A stretch of DNA of 64,000 nucleotides from Planctomycetota bacterium. Lineage in GTDB: Bacteria; Planctomycetota; UBA1135; UBA2386. A model generated the notes under the pieces. It searched no databases. It had not been told where the DNA came from and saw only the letters and a program-made list of their open reading frames with translations. Positions 46,045 to 54,711 of this stretch are shown in pieces. Every line of letters begins with the position of its first letter. Position 1 is the stretch's first letter. The stretch covers positions 96,670 through 160,669 of the forward strand of contig JAEUHR010000017.1 of assembly GCA_016794425.1 (NCBI GenBank). The letters run 5' to 3'. Made by a program: the position numbers and the translations under genes.

Positions 46045-46860
46045 TCAGCTCTTGGCGGCCTGCGGAGTCGCGCGTGGGGTCCCGACGTAGCGTTCGAGAC
46101 CCGACACCAACTTCGCGAGGTAGCGCGCTGCGACGCTGCCGGGGAAGACTTCGCTGAACGGCGCGCGCTTCAAGACGGCGCCCTCAACGGAGCTATCTTC
46201 CGGCAGCAATCCGAGCCAGTTGAGGTCGAAGCCCAAAAAGCGCTCGGTGCAGCCCTTGAGCTTCAAGAACACCTGCTCCGCCTCTTCCGGCGAGCGCACG
46301 CGGTTGACGACGCAGTGGATCGGCTTGTTGTAGCCGTCCTGCACGATCACCTTGACGATGCCGTACGCGTCCGCGATCGCCGCGAAGTTGCTGGTCGTCA
46401 CGAGGATCGTGTGGTCGGCCATGCTGACGAAGTCGGTCACGCCCTTCGAGACACCGGCGCCGGTGTCGAGCAGCACGACGTCGCAGAACGGCGTCAGCTC
46501 CTCGACCGCGACGCAGATGCGGGCGCGGCCGTTGTCGTCGAGGTTGGCCATCTCCTTCACGCCGGAGCCGCCGCTGATGAACTTCACCTTGCAGGGCCCG
46601 GTCTCGATGATCTCGGCGAGTTCGGCCTTGCCCTCGATGTAGTCCGACAGCGTCTTCGCCGGCTTGATGCCCGCCAGGATGTGTGCGTTGGCGAGACCGA
46701 GATCCGTGTCGACGATGATCGTGCGGTGGCCTCGCCGGCTGAACTCGCAGGCGAGGTTGACCGAGAGCGAGGTCTTGCCGACGCCGCCTTTGCCGGACGT
46801 CACGGCGAAGATCGTCGCGCGCTTGCCCGACTTCTCGGGCGTGTTCAGTTGCTCAGCCAT
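46045..46860 (-). CDS. MinD/FlhG-like ATPase
   Basis: 271 residues. Deviant Walker A SGKGGVGKTS (22-31), switch region VDTDLGLANAHILAGIKPAKT, Walker B LLDTGAGVSKGV and TTSNFAAIADAYGIVKVI mark the MinD/ParA superfamily; the DLGLANAH pattern and length suggest FlhG/MinD-like proteins that place a structure at the pole. The C-terminal membrane-binding amphipathic helix is not clear. No flagellar or min genes are adjacent. It is divergent from the second HAMP-stub operon. Confidence 0.85.
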   Translation of the reverse strand: MAEQLNTPEKSGKRATIFAVTSGKGGVGKTSLSVNLACEFSRRGHRTIIVDTDLGLANAHILAGIKPAKTLSDYIEGKAELAEIIETGPCKVKFISGGSGVKEMANLDDNGRARICVAVEELTPFCDVVLLDTGAGVSKGVTDFVSMADHTILVTTSNFAAIADAYGIVKVIVQDGYNKPIHCVVNRVRSPEEAEQVFLKLKGCTERFLGFDLNWLGLLPEDSSVEGAVLKRAPFSEVFPGSVAARYLAKLVSGLERYVGTPRATPQAAKS

Positions 46861-47057
46861 GTGTCGTCACCGTCCGCGTGTGGCGGAACTCGAACTTCAT
46901 CGGCAGGGGGCTCGCCCGAGCTTGTGTCCAACTGCGGGACGTCCACGAGGGCGGCCACTCAACGCCTCGCCGGGTCGAGCCGATCACCGGTCCGTGCCAG
47001 GCCGGCCGGTCGTCCGGCCCGGTCGCGGGCGGCGGTCCCGGTTGCGTCAGGATTCCC

Positions 47058-47543
47058 ATGCGGTCGCATTCACGGCGTTCCCAGGATGGTGGGGCCAGGC
47101 CTCTGGCGGCGGTCGGCCAGCACGCGTCGCTGGTGCTGCCGGCCCTGCTCGTGGTGGTCAGCGCGCTGGTGCTGGCCGACTCGTGCCGCCAGCAGCTGAC
47201 CGCGGCCGCGGCGGCGCGGCCGACCGTCGGCGAGTCGCTGCCGCTCGTGCTGCTGCTGTTCGGGTTCGCACTGGCCGGCGCCGCGCTGGTCGTCGTCCAG
47301 GCCGGCCGCGTCGCGGCCCGCGTGGCCGGTCCCGAACGGCGCCTGGTCGAGGCGCTGCGGCGCATGCGCGAGGGCGACCTGTCGTTCCGCGTGCAGCTGC
47401 GGCGCGGCGATCCGCTGGGCGCGGTGGCCCGCGAGTGCAACGCGTTGCTCGACTGGCTGAACGCGAACCCGCCGGCTGGCGCACGCACCGGCGGCGACAT
47501 CGTCGACGTGGACCTCGAACCGGTCGGCGAGGACGCGCCGTGA
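47058..47543 (+). CDS. HAMP-domain stub (second copy)
   Basis: 161 residues. Two hydrophobic helices (about 22-41 and 60-81) and a HAMP-like linker (GPERRLVEALRRMREGDLSF, 91-110; later RGDPLGAVARECNALLDW) with nothing after it but an acidic tail. This is the same plan as 30507-31160: two helices, HAMP, no output domain. ATG 47058 is preferred to upstream starts because those extend into the divergent promoter region. The stop overlaps the next start as GTGA. Confidence 0.7.
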   Translation: MRSHSRRSQDGGARPLAAVGQHASLVLPALLVVVSALVLADSCRQQLTAAAAARPTVGESLPLVLLLFGFALAGAALVVVQAGRVAARVAGPERRLVEALRRMREGDLSFRVQLRRGDPLGAVARECNALLDWLNANPPAGARTGGDIVDVDLEPVGEDAP

Positions 47544-47833
47544 GGTGGCGCACCGCGAGCCAGCGGGAGTGGTGGGTCGCGACGATCGTGCTCGCGGCCA
47601 GCGCCGCGACCGCCTGGCACCTCTCGCACGAGGCCGCGCACCTCGATGCGGTCAGCGTGCGGCGCTCGGAGCAACTCGAACACCTGTCGCAGCTGGCGCG
47701 GTCTGCCGCGGTGACGCCGGTCGCGGTGCGGGCGCTCGAAGGCCTGTTCGGCGAGCACGACGTCGTCGTCGCGCAGGCGCCGTGGGGGCCGCACCTGGCG
47801 GTGCGCGAGCGCGGCCAGGGAGGTCCACCGTGA
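47540..47833 (+). CDS. 97-residue single-helix membrane protein
   Basis: Unrecognised. One helix near residues 11-25 (WWVATIVLAASAATAWHL) with a basic start, then a soluble part with VRRSEQLEHLSQLARSAAVTPVAVRALEGLF. Shape resembles small type II/IV assembly proteins (PilN-like) but motif evidence is lacking. It shares GTGA junctions on both sides with its neighbours. Confidence 0.6.
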   Translation: MRWRTASQREWWVATIVLAASAATAWHLSHEAAHLDAVSVRRSEQLEHLSQLARSAAVTPVAVRALEGLFGEHDVVVAQAPWGPHLAVRERGQGGPP

Positions 47834-49026
47834 GCCACCGTCGCGCCGGTGGGCTCGGCACCTGGCGGTGCCTGTGGGACGCGCCGCTGTGGGTGGCGGC
47901 GTGCGGCGCGATGGTGCTGGCGGCGCTGGCGCTGGCTGCGGTCGGCGGCGCGCTGCAGCGGGCGGAGTCGGTGCGGCGCGATACCGTGCCCGAGCTGGCG
48001 CGGCTCGCGGCCGAGACCGGCCTCGCCGCGACGCTGGCGGCGTCGCCCGACGCGGCGGACGCGACGGTGGCCGTCGGTGGCGTGCGCGTCGCGGTGCGGC
48101 GCGCGCCCGGCGGTTCGTTCGAGGTCACCAGCGTGGTGGCCGGCGAAGGCGAGTTCCGCTTCCGCTGCGAAGAGCTGCCTGGCGCCGCGGCGCCGGTGTT
48201 CGCGCGGGCGAGTTCGGCGGTCGACCCGGGCGCGGCGCGCCTCGTCGGTCGCACGCGGCTCGTCGCGCGGGAGGACCTGCCGCAGCTCGATCCGGTGCAG
48301 CTGGCCGGTGCACCGCGCGGCGACCGGCTGGCGGCGTTCCGCGCCGATCCGGGCGTGGCGCTGCTGTCGTGGCAGGCCGGCACCGACAAGCCCGACTTCG
48401 TGTTCGAGCCCGCGCGCAGCGCCGAACTCGACGCCGCCGGCGGCCTGATCGTGCTGCCGGGACACCTGTGGATCCCGCCCGGCGACCAGCCGATCCGCCT
48501 GTGGCTCGAGCGCGACCTCACGCTGGTCGTGCAGGGCAACATCTACTTCGCCCGGTCGCTGGTGGTCGACGGACCGGGGCGGCTCGTCTGCGTCGCCCGC
48601 CGCGCCAACGGCGAGGCGTCGTTCGCCGACCGCGACGCGAACGGCAGCTGGTCGCCCGGCGACGGCCTGCGCGGTGTCGGTGCGTTCGTCGGCCCGGCGG
48701 AGGGGGCCGGCAGCGTCTATCTCGGCCTGCCCGGCAGCGCCGGTGGGTCGATCGGCTGCGACGCGGGGCTGGTGGTCGACGGGGAACTGCACGTCGGTCG
48801 GCCGGCGCAGGTGGCCGGGCCGCTGGTGCTGGCGCACGGCGCCACGGTCACGAATCCGCTCGGCGCGCGGCTGGAGCCGCGGTTCGAGTGGGGGTTCGAC
48901 GTCGAACGCGAGCGCGTGCGCGGCTTCGTCACGCACGGCGCCCCGCGCCCGGGCATCCTGCGCCGCGTCGCGTCGCCCGGCACGGACGGCCAACAAGCTC
49001 TTTACCTGGCCGGGCCCGCTCGCTAG
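47830..49026 (+). CDS. exported protein of the HAMP-stub operon
   Basis: 398 residues. N-terminal helix near residues 16-37 (VAACGAMVLAALALAAVG), then a long soluble domain with a beta-rich C-terminal part (LIVLPGHLWIPPGDQPIRLW, LVVQGNIYFARSLVVDGPGRLV) and a Gly-rich stretch with FADRDANGSWSPGDGL. This style (polar-residue beta solenoid with N-x-G turns) is like PilX or pilus-associated proteins, but no domain can be named. Third gene of a coupled operon with a HAMP stub and a small membrane protein. The tRNA-Ala promoter lies over its last codons. Confidence 0.65.
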   Translation: MSHRRAGGLGTWRCLWDAPLWVAACGAMVLAALALAAVGGALQRAESVRRDTVPELARLAAETGLAATLAASPDAADATVAVGGVRVAVRRAPGGSFEVTSVVAGEGEFRFRCEELPGAAAPVFARASSAVDPGAARLVGRTRLVAREDLPQLDPVQLAGAPRGDRLAAFRADPGVALLSWQAGTDKPDFVFEPARSAELDAAGGLIVLPGHLWIPPGDQPIRLWLERDLTLVVQGNIYFARSLVVDGPGRLVCVARRANGEASFADRDANGSWSPGDGLRGVGAFVGPAEGAGSVYLGLPGSAGGSIGCDAGLVVDGELHVGRPAQVAGPLVLAHGATVTNPLGARLEPRFEWGFDVERERVRGFVTHGAPRPGILRRVASPGTDGQQALYLAGPAR

Positions 49027-49029
49027 TGT
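49001..49029 (+). promoter_or_regulatory. promoter of tRNA-Ala
   Basis: TTTACC (49001-49006) and TAGTGT (49024-49029), spacer 17, 15 bases before the tRNA. It overlaps the end of the preceding coding region. Confidence 0.6.
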
Positions 49030-49044
49030 GCTGCCCCCATTCGC

Positions 49045-49120
49045 GGGGTCGTAGCTCAGTTGGTAGAGCGATGCGTTCGCAATGCATAGGTCAGGGGTTC
49101 GACTCCCCTCGACTCCACCA
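49045..49120 (+). tRNA. tRNA-Ala (anticodon CGC)
   Basis: 76 bases with encoded CCA. Loop TTCGCAA gives anticodon CGC; the acceptor stem GGGGTCG/CGACTCC contains the G3-U70 wobble that identifies alanine tRNA. D arm GCTCAGTTGGTAGAGC and T arm with GGTTCGACTCC are standard. Confidence 0.97.
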
Positions 49121-49126
49121 GAACCT

Positions 49127-49164
49127 GCGGCCTGCCGGATCCGTCCGGTAGGCCGCATTCGTTT
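49127..49164 (+). terminator. intrinsic terminator of tRNA-Ala
   Basis: GCGGCCTGCCGGA / TCCGGTAGGCCGC, a 13-bp stem with one G-U pair and loop TCCG, followed by ATTCGTTTG. It sits seven bases after the tRNA. Confidence 0.75.
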
Positions 49165-49225
49165 GCTGACCGCGCGACCGGCGGCGCGGGCAGTTCTGCG
49201 CATGGCAGCTGCCCACGCCGGTCCC

Positions 49226-49231
49226 TAGAAT
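49226..49231 (+). promoter_or_regulatory. -10-like element of the beta-oxidation operon
   Basis: TAGAAT; a weak TGGCAG is found 17 bases upstream. The leader would be about 75 bases. Confidence 0.4.
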
Positions 49232-49312
49232 CCTCGCCCTTCTGCGGCGGGCCGCCCCACGGTGGGACGGTCGGCCGCGGTCCGAGCACTGCCCCACAGG
49301 AGCCAGCACCCC

Positions 49313-50494
49313 ATGGGTCGCCCCGTCATCGTGTCCGCCTGCCGCACCGCGATCGGCAAGTTCCAAGGCGCGCTCGCGCCACTGTCGGCGCCGCAACTCG
49401 GTGGCCTCGCGGTCGCCGAGGCGCTGCGCCGCGCGCAGGTGCCGGCCGACCAGGTCGAAGAAGTGCTGATGGGCAACGTGCTGCAGGCCGGCCTCGGGCA
49501 GAACCCGGCCCGGCAGGCGCTGCGCGCCGCCGGCATCCCCGACGCGGCGGCGGCGGTCACGATCAACAAGGTCTGCGGTTCGGGCCTGAAGACCGTGATG
49601 CTGGCGGCGCAGGCGATCAAGGCCGGCGACCTGAAGGTGGCGGTCGCGGGCGGCATGGAGTCGATGTCGAACACTCCGTACTACCTGCCGACAGCACGCA
49701 CCGGCGCGCGGCTCGGCCACACGCAGGCGCTCGACGGCATCGTCTGGGACGGCCTGTGGGACCACTACAACAACTTCCACATGGGCAACACGGCGGAGCT
49801 CGTCGCCCAGAAGTACGGCGTCTCGCGGCAGGAGCAGGACGCCTACGCGGCCGAGAGCCATCGCCGTGCGGTGGCGGCGCAGCAGGCCGGCGCGTTCGCG
49901 GCCGAGATCTTCCCGGTCGAGCTGAAGCAGAAGAAGGGCGACCCGCTGCGCTTCCAGGTCGACGAGGGGCCGCGCGCCGACAGCACCGCCGAGGCGCTCG
50001 CGAAGCTGAAGCCGGCGTTCCAGAAGGACGGTTCGGTCACGGCCGGCAACGCCAGCTCGATCAACGACGGCGCCGCGGCGGTCGTGGTCTGTGACGAGGA
50101 CTGGGCCCGCGCGCACGGCCTGCGGCCGCTGGCCCGCATCACCGGCTACGCCACCGGCGGGCTCGCGCCGGAGTGGGTGATGATGGCGCCCGAGGTCGCG
50201 ACGCGGAAGTTGTGCGCGCTGCAGAACTGCAGCCCGCGCGACTTCGACCTGTGCGAGATGAACGAGGCGTTCGCGGTGCAGATGGTCGCGCTGCAGCGCC
50301 AGCTCGAGATCGACGCGGCGCGCTGGAACGTGCACGGCGGCGCGGTCGCGCTCGGCCACCCGATCGGGTGTTCCGGCACGCGCGTGTTGGTCACGCTGCT
50401 GCACGCGATGCAGCGGCACGGCAAGGCGCGCGGCGTCGCCGGCCTGTGCCTGGGCGGCGGCAACGCGGTCGTCATGAGCGTCGAGAGGATCTGA
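49313..50494 (+). CDS. acetyl-CoA acetyltransferase (thiolase)
   Basis: 393 residues, full length for thiolases. Nucleophile Cys88 ([11 protein letters not shown]), the NEAFAVQ motif with catalytic Glu/His partners, and the C-terminal [11 protein letters not shown] with the second Cys and His. It joins or splits acetyl-CoA and acyl-CoA. RBS AGGAG precedes ATG by 9 bases. It begins a five-gene operon: thiolase, 3-hydroxyacyl-CoA dehydrogenase, acyl-CoA dehydrogenase, SppA, acyl-CoA dehydrogenase-like. Confidence 0.95.
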   Translation: MGRPVIVSACRTAIGKFQGALAPLSAPQLGGLAVAEALRRAQVPADQVEEVLMGNVLQAGLGQNPARQALRAAGIPDAAAAVTINKVCGSGLKTVMLAAQAIKAGDLKVAVAGGMESMSNTPYYLPTARTGARLGHTQALDGIVWDGLWDHYNNFHMGNTAELVAQKYGVSRQEQDAYAAESHRRAVAAQQAGAFAAEIFPVELKQKKGDPLRFQVDEGPRADSTAEALAKLKPAFQKDGSVTAGNASSINDGAAAVVVCDEDWARAHGLRPLARITGYATGGLAPEWVMMAPEVATRKLCALQNCSPRDFDLCEMNEAFAVQMVALQRQLEIDAARWNVHGGAVALGHPIGCSGTRVLVTLLHAMQRHGKARGVAGLCLGGGNAVVMSVERI

Positions 50495-50499
50495 AACCC

Positions 50500-51369
50500 A
50501 TGAGCAACAACCTCCCCAAGGCCGTGGCCGTGATCGGCGCCGGCACGATGGGCAACGGCATCGCCCAGACGTTCGCCAGCTGCGGCGTGCCGACCTTCAT
50601 GATCGACGTGCAGCAGGACTTCGTCGACCGCGGCCTGGCGACGGTCCACAAGAGCCTCGGCAAGTTCGTCGAGAAGGGCACGCTGACCGCGGAGGTCGCC
50701 GAGCGCACCAGGAAGCTGCTGGTCGGCACGACCGACAAGAAGCACCTGGCCGAGGTCGACCTGTGCATCGAGGCCGTCACCGAGAACCTCGACGTCAAGA
50801 CGGCGGTGTTCCGCGACGCCGATGCGGCGCTGAAGCCCGGCGCGATCCTGGCCAGCAACACGTCGTCGATCTCGATCACGGTGCTGGCCGCGCGGACCCG
50901 GCGCGCCGACCGCGTGATCGGCATGCACTTCATGAACCCGGTCCCGCTGATGAAGCTGGTCGAGGTGATCCGCGGCAACGACACCAGCGACGCGACCACC
51001 GACGCGGTGCTGGCCTGGTCGAAGGCGCTCGGCAAGGTGCCGGTGCCCGCCAACGACTACCCGGGGTTCGTCGCCAACCGCATCCTGATGCCGATGATCA
51101 ACGAAGCCGCGTTCGCCCTGATGGAGGGCGTCGCGACGCGCGAGGCGATCGACGAGATCATGAAGCTCGGCATGAACCACCCGATGGGCCCGCTGACGTT
51201 GGCCGACTTCATCGGCCTCGACGTCTGCGTGTCGATCCTCGACGTGCTGAAGGACGGGCTCGGCGACGACAAGTACCGCGCCTGCCCGCTGCTGCGCCGA
51301 CTCGTCGCCGCCGGCCACCTCGGTCGCAAGACCAAGCGCGGCTTCTACGACTACTCGCAGGCCAAGTGA
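50500..51369 (+). CDS. 3-hydroxybutyryl-CoA dehydrogenase
   Basis: 289 residues. N-terminal Rossmann motif [13 protein letters not shown], catalytic His in [16 protein letters not shown] and downstream [19 protein letters not shown], plus C-terminal [20 protein letters not shown] as in PaaH/Hbd. It oxidises or reduces the 3-hydroxy group of acyl-CoA with NAD(P). It lies 5 bases after thiolase and shares TGATG with the next gene. Confidence 0.95.
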   Translation: MSNNLPKAVAVIGAGTMGNGIAQTFASCGVPTFMIDVQQDFVDRGLATVHKSLGKFVEKGTLTAEVAERTRKLLVGTTDKKHLAEVDLCIEAVTENLDVKTAVFRDADAALKPGAILASNTSSISITVLAARTRRADRVIGMHFMNPVPLMKLVEVIRGNDTSDATTDAVLAWSKALGKVPVPANDYPGFVANRILMPMINEAAFALMEGVATREAIDEIMKLGMNHPMGPLTLADFIGLDVCVSILDVLKDGLGDDKYRACPLLRRLVAAGHLGRKTKRGFYDYSQAK

Positions 51370-52541
51370 TGACCACCACCGTCGCCCGCTCCCCGCAGGT
51401 CACCGACTTCGAACTCGGCCCGGAACTGCAGCAGTTCCGCACCTTCGTGCAGGGCTACGCGCGCGAGCACCTCGGCGGCGCCGCCCGCTGCGACGCGGAA
51501 GCGAAGTTCCCGCGCGAGGCAGTGCAGGCTGCGGCGAAGCTGGGGCTGCTGCGCACGACCGTCGCCAAGGAGTACGGCGGTTCGGCGATGGGCAACCTCG
51601 CCAGCTGCGTGATGCTCGAGGAGATCAACGCGCACTGCGTGTCGACCGGCGTCACGATCAGCGTGCACAACTCGCTGGTGAACTCGCTGCTCGGCAAGTG
51701 GTGCAGCGAGGCGCAGAAGCGCCGCTGGTTCCCGAAGCTGGTCACCGGCGAGTGGCTCGGCGCCTACTGCCTCAGTGAGGCGTTCTCGGGCTCGGACGCC
51801 GCGGCGCTGCGCTGCGAGGCCAGGCGCGACGGCAGCCGCTACGTGATGAACGGCGCCAAGCTGTGGATCACGACCGGCAGCGAAGCGCAGCTGTTCGTCG
51901 TGTTCGCGCGCACGGCTGCCGACCGCGTCAAGGGCATCTCGGCGTTCGTCGTCGAGAAGCAGTGGCCCGGCGTCAGCGTTGGCAAGAAGGAGCGCAAGCT
52001 CGGCCTGCGCGGCTCGCCGACGACCGAGATCGTGCTCGAGAACGTCTCGGTGCCGGCGGACTGCCTGATCGCCGAAGAAGGCCAGGGTTTCACGATCGCG
52101 CTCGACACGCTCGACGGCGGCCGCCTCGGCATCGCCTCGCAGTCGCTCGGCATCGCGCGGGCCGCGATCGAACTGATCCGCGACACCGTCGCGGCGCGCA
52201 AGGACGCCAAGGGCCGTCCGAACGCGTCGCAGGCCGAGCAGTGGACGCTCGCCGATCTCGCCAGCGACCTCGACGCCTACCGGCTGCTGACCTGGCGCGC
52301 CGCGATCCTGCGCGACAAGGGCGTGCGTTGCAGCACCGAGGCCGCGATGGCCAAGTCGTGCGCGTCGCGGCTCGCGAACCGCGCCGCCCGCGCCGCGGTC
52401 ACGGTGCTCGGTCTCGACGGTGCCAGCGGCGCGACGCCGGCCGAACGGCTGCTGCGCGATGCGCGCATCACCGAGATCTACGAAGGCGCGACCGACATCC
52501 AGCGCCTGGTCATCGCGCGCGGCCTGACGAGCCCGGCATGA
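51369..52541 (+). CDS. acyl-CoA dehydrogenase
   Basis: 390 residues, FAD-dependent. LSEAFSGSDAAALRCEA (FAD/substrate region), KLWITTGSEAQLFVVFAR, then GQGFTIALDTLDGGRLGIASQSLGIARAA, and the C-terminal catalytic Glu in EIYEGATDIQRLVIAR. A complete, short/branched-chain type enzyme. Its start overlaps the previous stop by one base (TGATG), and sppA overlaps it by ATGA. Confidence 0.95.
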   Translation: MTTTVARSPQVTDFELGPELQQFRTFVQGYAREHLGGAARCDAEAKFPREAVQAAAKLGLLRTTVAKEYGGSAMGNLASCVMLEEINAHCVSTGVTISVHNSLVNSLLGKWCSEAQKRRWFPKLVTGEWLGAYCLSEAFSGSDAAALRCEARRDGSRYVMNGAKLWITTGSEAQLFVVFARTAADRVKGISAFVVEKQWPGVSVGKKERKLGLRGSPTTEIVLENVSVPADCLIAEEGQGFTIALDTLDGGRLGIASQSLGIARAAIELIRDTVAARKDAKGRPNASQAEQWTLADLASDLDAYRLLTWRAAILRDKGVRCSTEAAMAKSCASRLANRAARAAVTVLGLDGASGATPAERLLRDARITEIYEGATDIQRLVIARGLTSPA

Positions 52542-53629
52542 CGTCGAACACGCCACAACCGCCGCCCGGCGTGCCGCTGCAGCCGGCCTGGCCCGCGGCC
52601 GCGACGCCGCCGCGCGAAGCGCGCGGGGTCGCGTTCTTCGTCGCGATCTTCCTCGGCATCCTGCTGGTCGCCTCGGCCGGCCTGAACGTGCTGCTGCTGC
52701 TGCTCAGCGTCGGCAGTTTCGCCGGCGGTGGGCTCGCGCAGGGTGTCGACGGCGCGTTCGACGAAGTGCACGTGGCCGGCGAACGCGGTGCGCGCACCAA
52801 GGTGCTGCAGGTGCCGATCACCGGTGCGATCGCGGAGTCGGGCAGCCCGCTGCTCGGCGCCGCCGGTGGCACGGTGACGCAGGTGCGCCGCGCGCTGCGC
52901 CAGGCGGAAGCCGACGACGTGCACGGCGTGCTGCTGCTGGTCGACTCGCCGGGTGGCGGCGTCACCGACTCCGACGAGATCCACCGATTGCTGACGCGGT
53001 TCCGCGCCGACCACCCCGACAAGCCGATGCTGGCGCTGTTCGGCGACATGGCGGCGTCCGGCGGTTACTACGTCGCAGCCGCGGCCGAGCACATCGTCGC
53101 GCGGCCGACCACGATCACCGGCAGCATCGGCGTGATCATGAGCGCCTGGAACTTCGCCAAGGCCGCCGACGAGTTCGGCGTGCAGCAGATCGCGATCAAG
53201 TCGGACCGCACGCCGCTCAAGGACATCCTGTCGCCGACGCGGCCGATGCGCGACGACGAGCGCGCGCTGCTGACCGGCATCGTCGACGAGCTCTACGACC
53301 GCTTCGTCACCGTGGTCGACGAGGGCCGGCCGAACCTCGACCGCACGCAGGTGCTCGCGGTCGCGACCGGCGCGATCTACACCGCGAAGCAGGCGCTGGC
53401 GAACGGTCTCGTCGACGCGATCGGCGACCACGACACGGCGGCGCAGTGGTTCGAGCAGAAGCTCGGCAAGGCCGTCGCCGTGGTCGAGCACCGTCGCCGG
53501 CCCGGGCTCGGCGACCTGCTGTTCGGCGCCGACGCCCACGCGGCGCCGTCGCTCGAACAGTCGCTGGGCGGCCTGCTGCGCTCGACGACCGGTCCACGAT
53601 TCCTCTACTACTGGCAAGGCGCGCGCTGA
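52538..53629 (+). CDS. sppA: signal peptide peptidase SppA
   Basis: 363 residues. A cytoplasmic Pro-rich N-terminus, one helix (about 31-58), then the S49 protease domain: VLLLVDSPGGGVTDSDEI, catalytic Ser174 in DMAASGGYYVAAAAEHIVA, TGSIGVIM and the Lys in KSDRTPLKDILSP (Lys228 by spacing to Ser174; Lys221 is the alternative). Short 36-kDa type, cleaving left-over signal peptides in the membrane. It sits, coupled by ATGA, among beta-oxidation genes, which is unusual. Confidence 0.92.
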   Translation: MTSNTPQPPPGVPLQPAWPAAATPPREARGVAFFVAIFLGILLVASAGLNVLLLLLSVGSFAGGGLAQGVDGAFDEVHVAGERGARTKVLQVPITGAIAESGSPLLGAAGGTVTQVRRALRQAEADDVHGVLLLVDSPGGGVTDSDEIHRLLTRFRADHPDKPMLALFGDMAASGGYYVAAAAEHIVARPTTITGSIGVIMSAWNFAKAADEFGVQQIAIKSDRTPLKDILSPTRPMRDDERALLTGIVDELYDRFVTVVDEGRPNLDRTQVLAVATGAIYTAKQALANGLVDAIGDHDTAAQWFEQKLGKAVAVVEHRRRPGLGDLLFGADAHAAPSLEQSLGGLLRSTTGPRFLYYWQGAR

Positions 53630-53651
53630 GGCCGCGCCGGAAGCTCCGAAG

Positions 53652-54704
53652 ATGCACAACCTCCAACTCACCGAAGACCAGGACATCGTCGTCGACACGG
53701 TGCGCAAGTTCGTCGCCGACGTCGTCGGCCCGGCGACGCTGGACGCCGACGAGCATCGCCAGCCGGTGGCGCAGCAGTTCGCGGCGCTGGCCGAGCTCGG
53801 CGTGTTCGGCCTGCTGGTCGCCGAGGCCAATGGCGGCGCCGGCATGGGTGCGGTGCCGTTCGTCGCTGCGCTCGAGTCGGTCGGTGCGGCCAACACGTCG
53901 CTGGCGCGGTTGTGGATCGAACAGGCGCAGTGTGCCGCCGCGCTCGAGGCGGCTGGGGGCAAGGACCTCGACGCGATCGTCGGCGGCGCCAACCTCGCGG
54001 TGTTCGTCGGCGCCGAGCACGGCGTGCGCTGCGCGAACGGCCGGCTGACCGGCGCCGCAGCGATCGTGCCCGGCGGCGGCGCCGCCGACCGCGTGCTGGT
54101 CGCGGCGCGCGACGGCGAAACGGTCGTGCTGGCCGAGGTGGCCGGCGCGGCGGTCCGCCGCAGCGGGCTGCGCGCGCTGGGCCTGAACAGCGCGAGCTGC
54201 GCGCGGGTCGAGTTCGTCGACACCGCGGCGACCGTGCTGGCGACCGGCGCCGGCGCGGCGGCCGCGATCGCGCGCGCCGAGTTCGTCGCGCGGATCGGCA
54301 CCGCCGCCGCCGCGGTCGGCAGCGGCCAGGCGTCGATCGCCGCGGCGAAGAAGCACGCCGGCGAGCGCATCGCGTTCGGCAAGCCGCTGCTGGTGCAGGA
54401 GGCCGTGCAGCGCAAGCTGGTCGAGAGCCGGCGCCAGGTCGACGCGGCGCGCCAGCTGGTGTTCCACGCCGCGCGCACGGCGGACCTGGGCCTCGACTCG
54501 GTCGAAGCCACGCTGCAGGCGCGGATCGCCGCGGTCGACGCGATGGTGCTGGCCGCCGACGAGGCGATCCAGATCCACGGCGGCTTCGGCTACACGGTCG
54601 AGTACCACGTCGAGCGGCACTACCGCGACGGCAAGATGCTCGAAGTGCTCGACGGCGGCGCCGAGACGATGCGCGACCAGCTCGCGCGCCGGCAGTTCGC
54701 CTGA
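53652..54704 (+). CDS. acyl-CoA dehydrogenase-like protein with altered active site
   Basis: 350 residues, shorter than the 380-390 norm. The N-terminal helical domain (LTEDQDIVVDTVRKFVADVV) and C-terminal QIHGGFGYTVEYHVERHYRDGK are conserved. The middle beta domain is shortened and the LTEPxAGSD-type FAD motif is missing. At the catalytic position, where the first enzyme has EIYEGATDI, this has EVLDGGAETM, i.e. Asp for the usual Glu base. It may be a non-catalytic partner in a heteromeric dehydrogenase, as known for mycobacterial FadE pairs. Starts 22 bases after sppA. Confidence 0.8.
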   Translation: MHNLQLTEDQDIVVDTVRKFVADVVGPATLDADEHRQPVAQQFAALAELGVFGLLVAEANGGAGMGAVPFVAALESVGAANTSLARLWIEQAQCAAALEAAGGKDLDAIVGGANLAVFVGAEHGVRCANGRLTGAAAIVPGGGAADRVLVAARDGETVVLAEVAGAAVRRSGLRALGLNSASCARVEFVDTAATVLATGAGAAAAIARAEFVARIGTAAAAVGSGQASIAAAKKHAGERIAFGKPLLVQEAVQRKLVESRRQVDAARQLVFHAARTADLGLDSVEATLQARIAAVDAMVLAADEAIQIHGGFGYTVEYHVERHYRDGKMLEVLDGGAETMRDQLARRQFA

Positions 54705-54711
54705 GCGGTGA

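Noticed and set aside
46861..47057. Gene start upstream of the HAMP stub at 46878
   Set aside because: The extra 60 residues read Arg/Gly/Pro-rich with no hydrophobic or family pattern and cover the divergent promoter space of the MinD-like gene.
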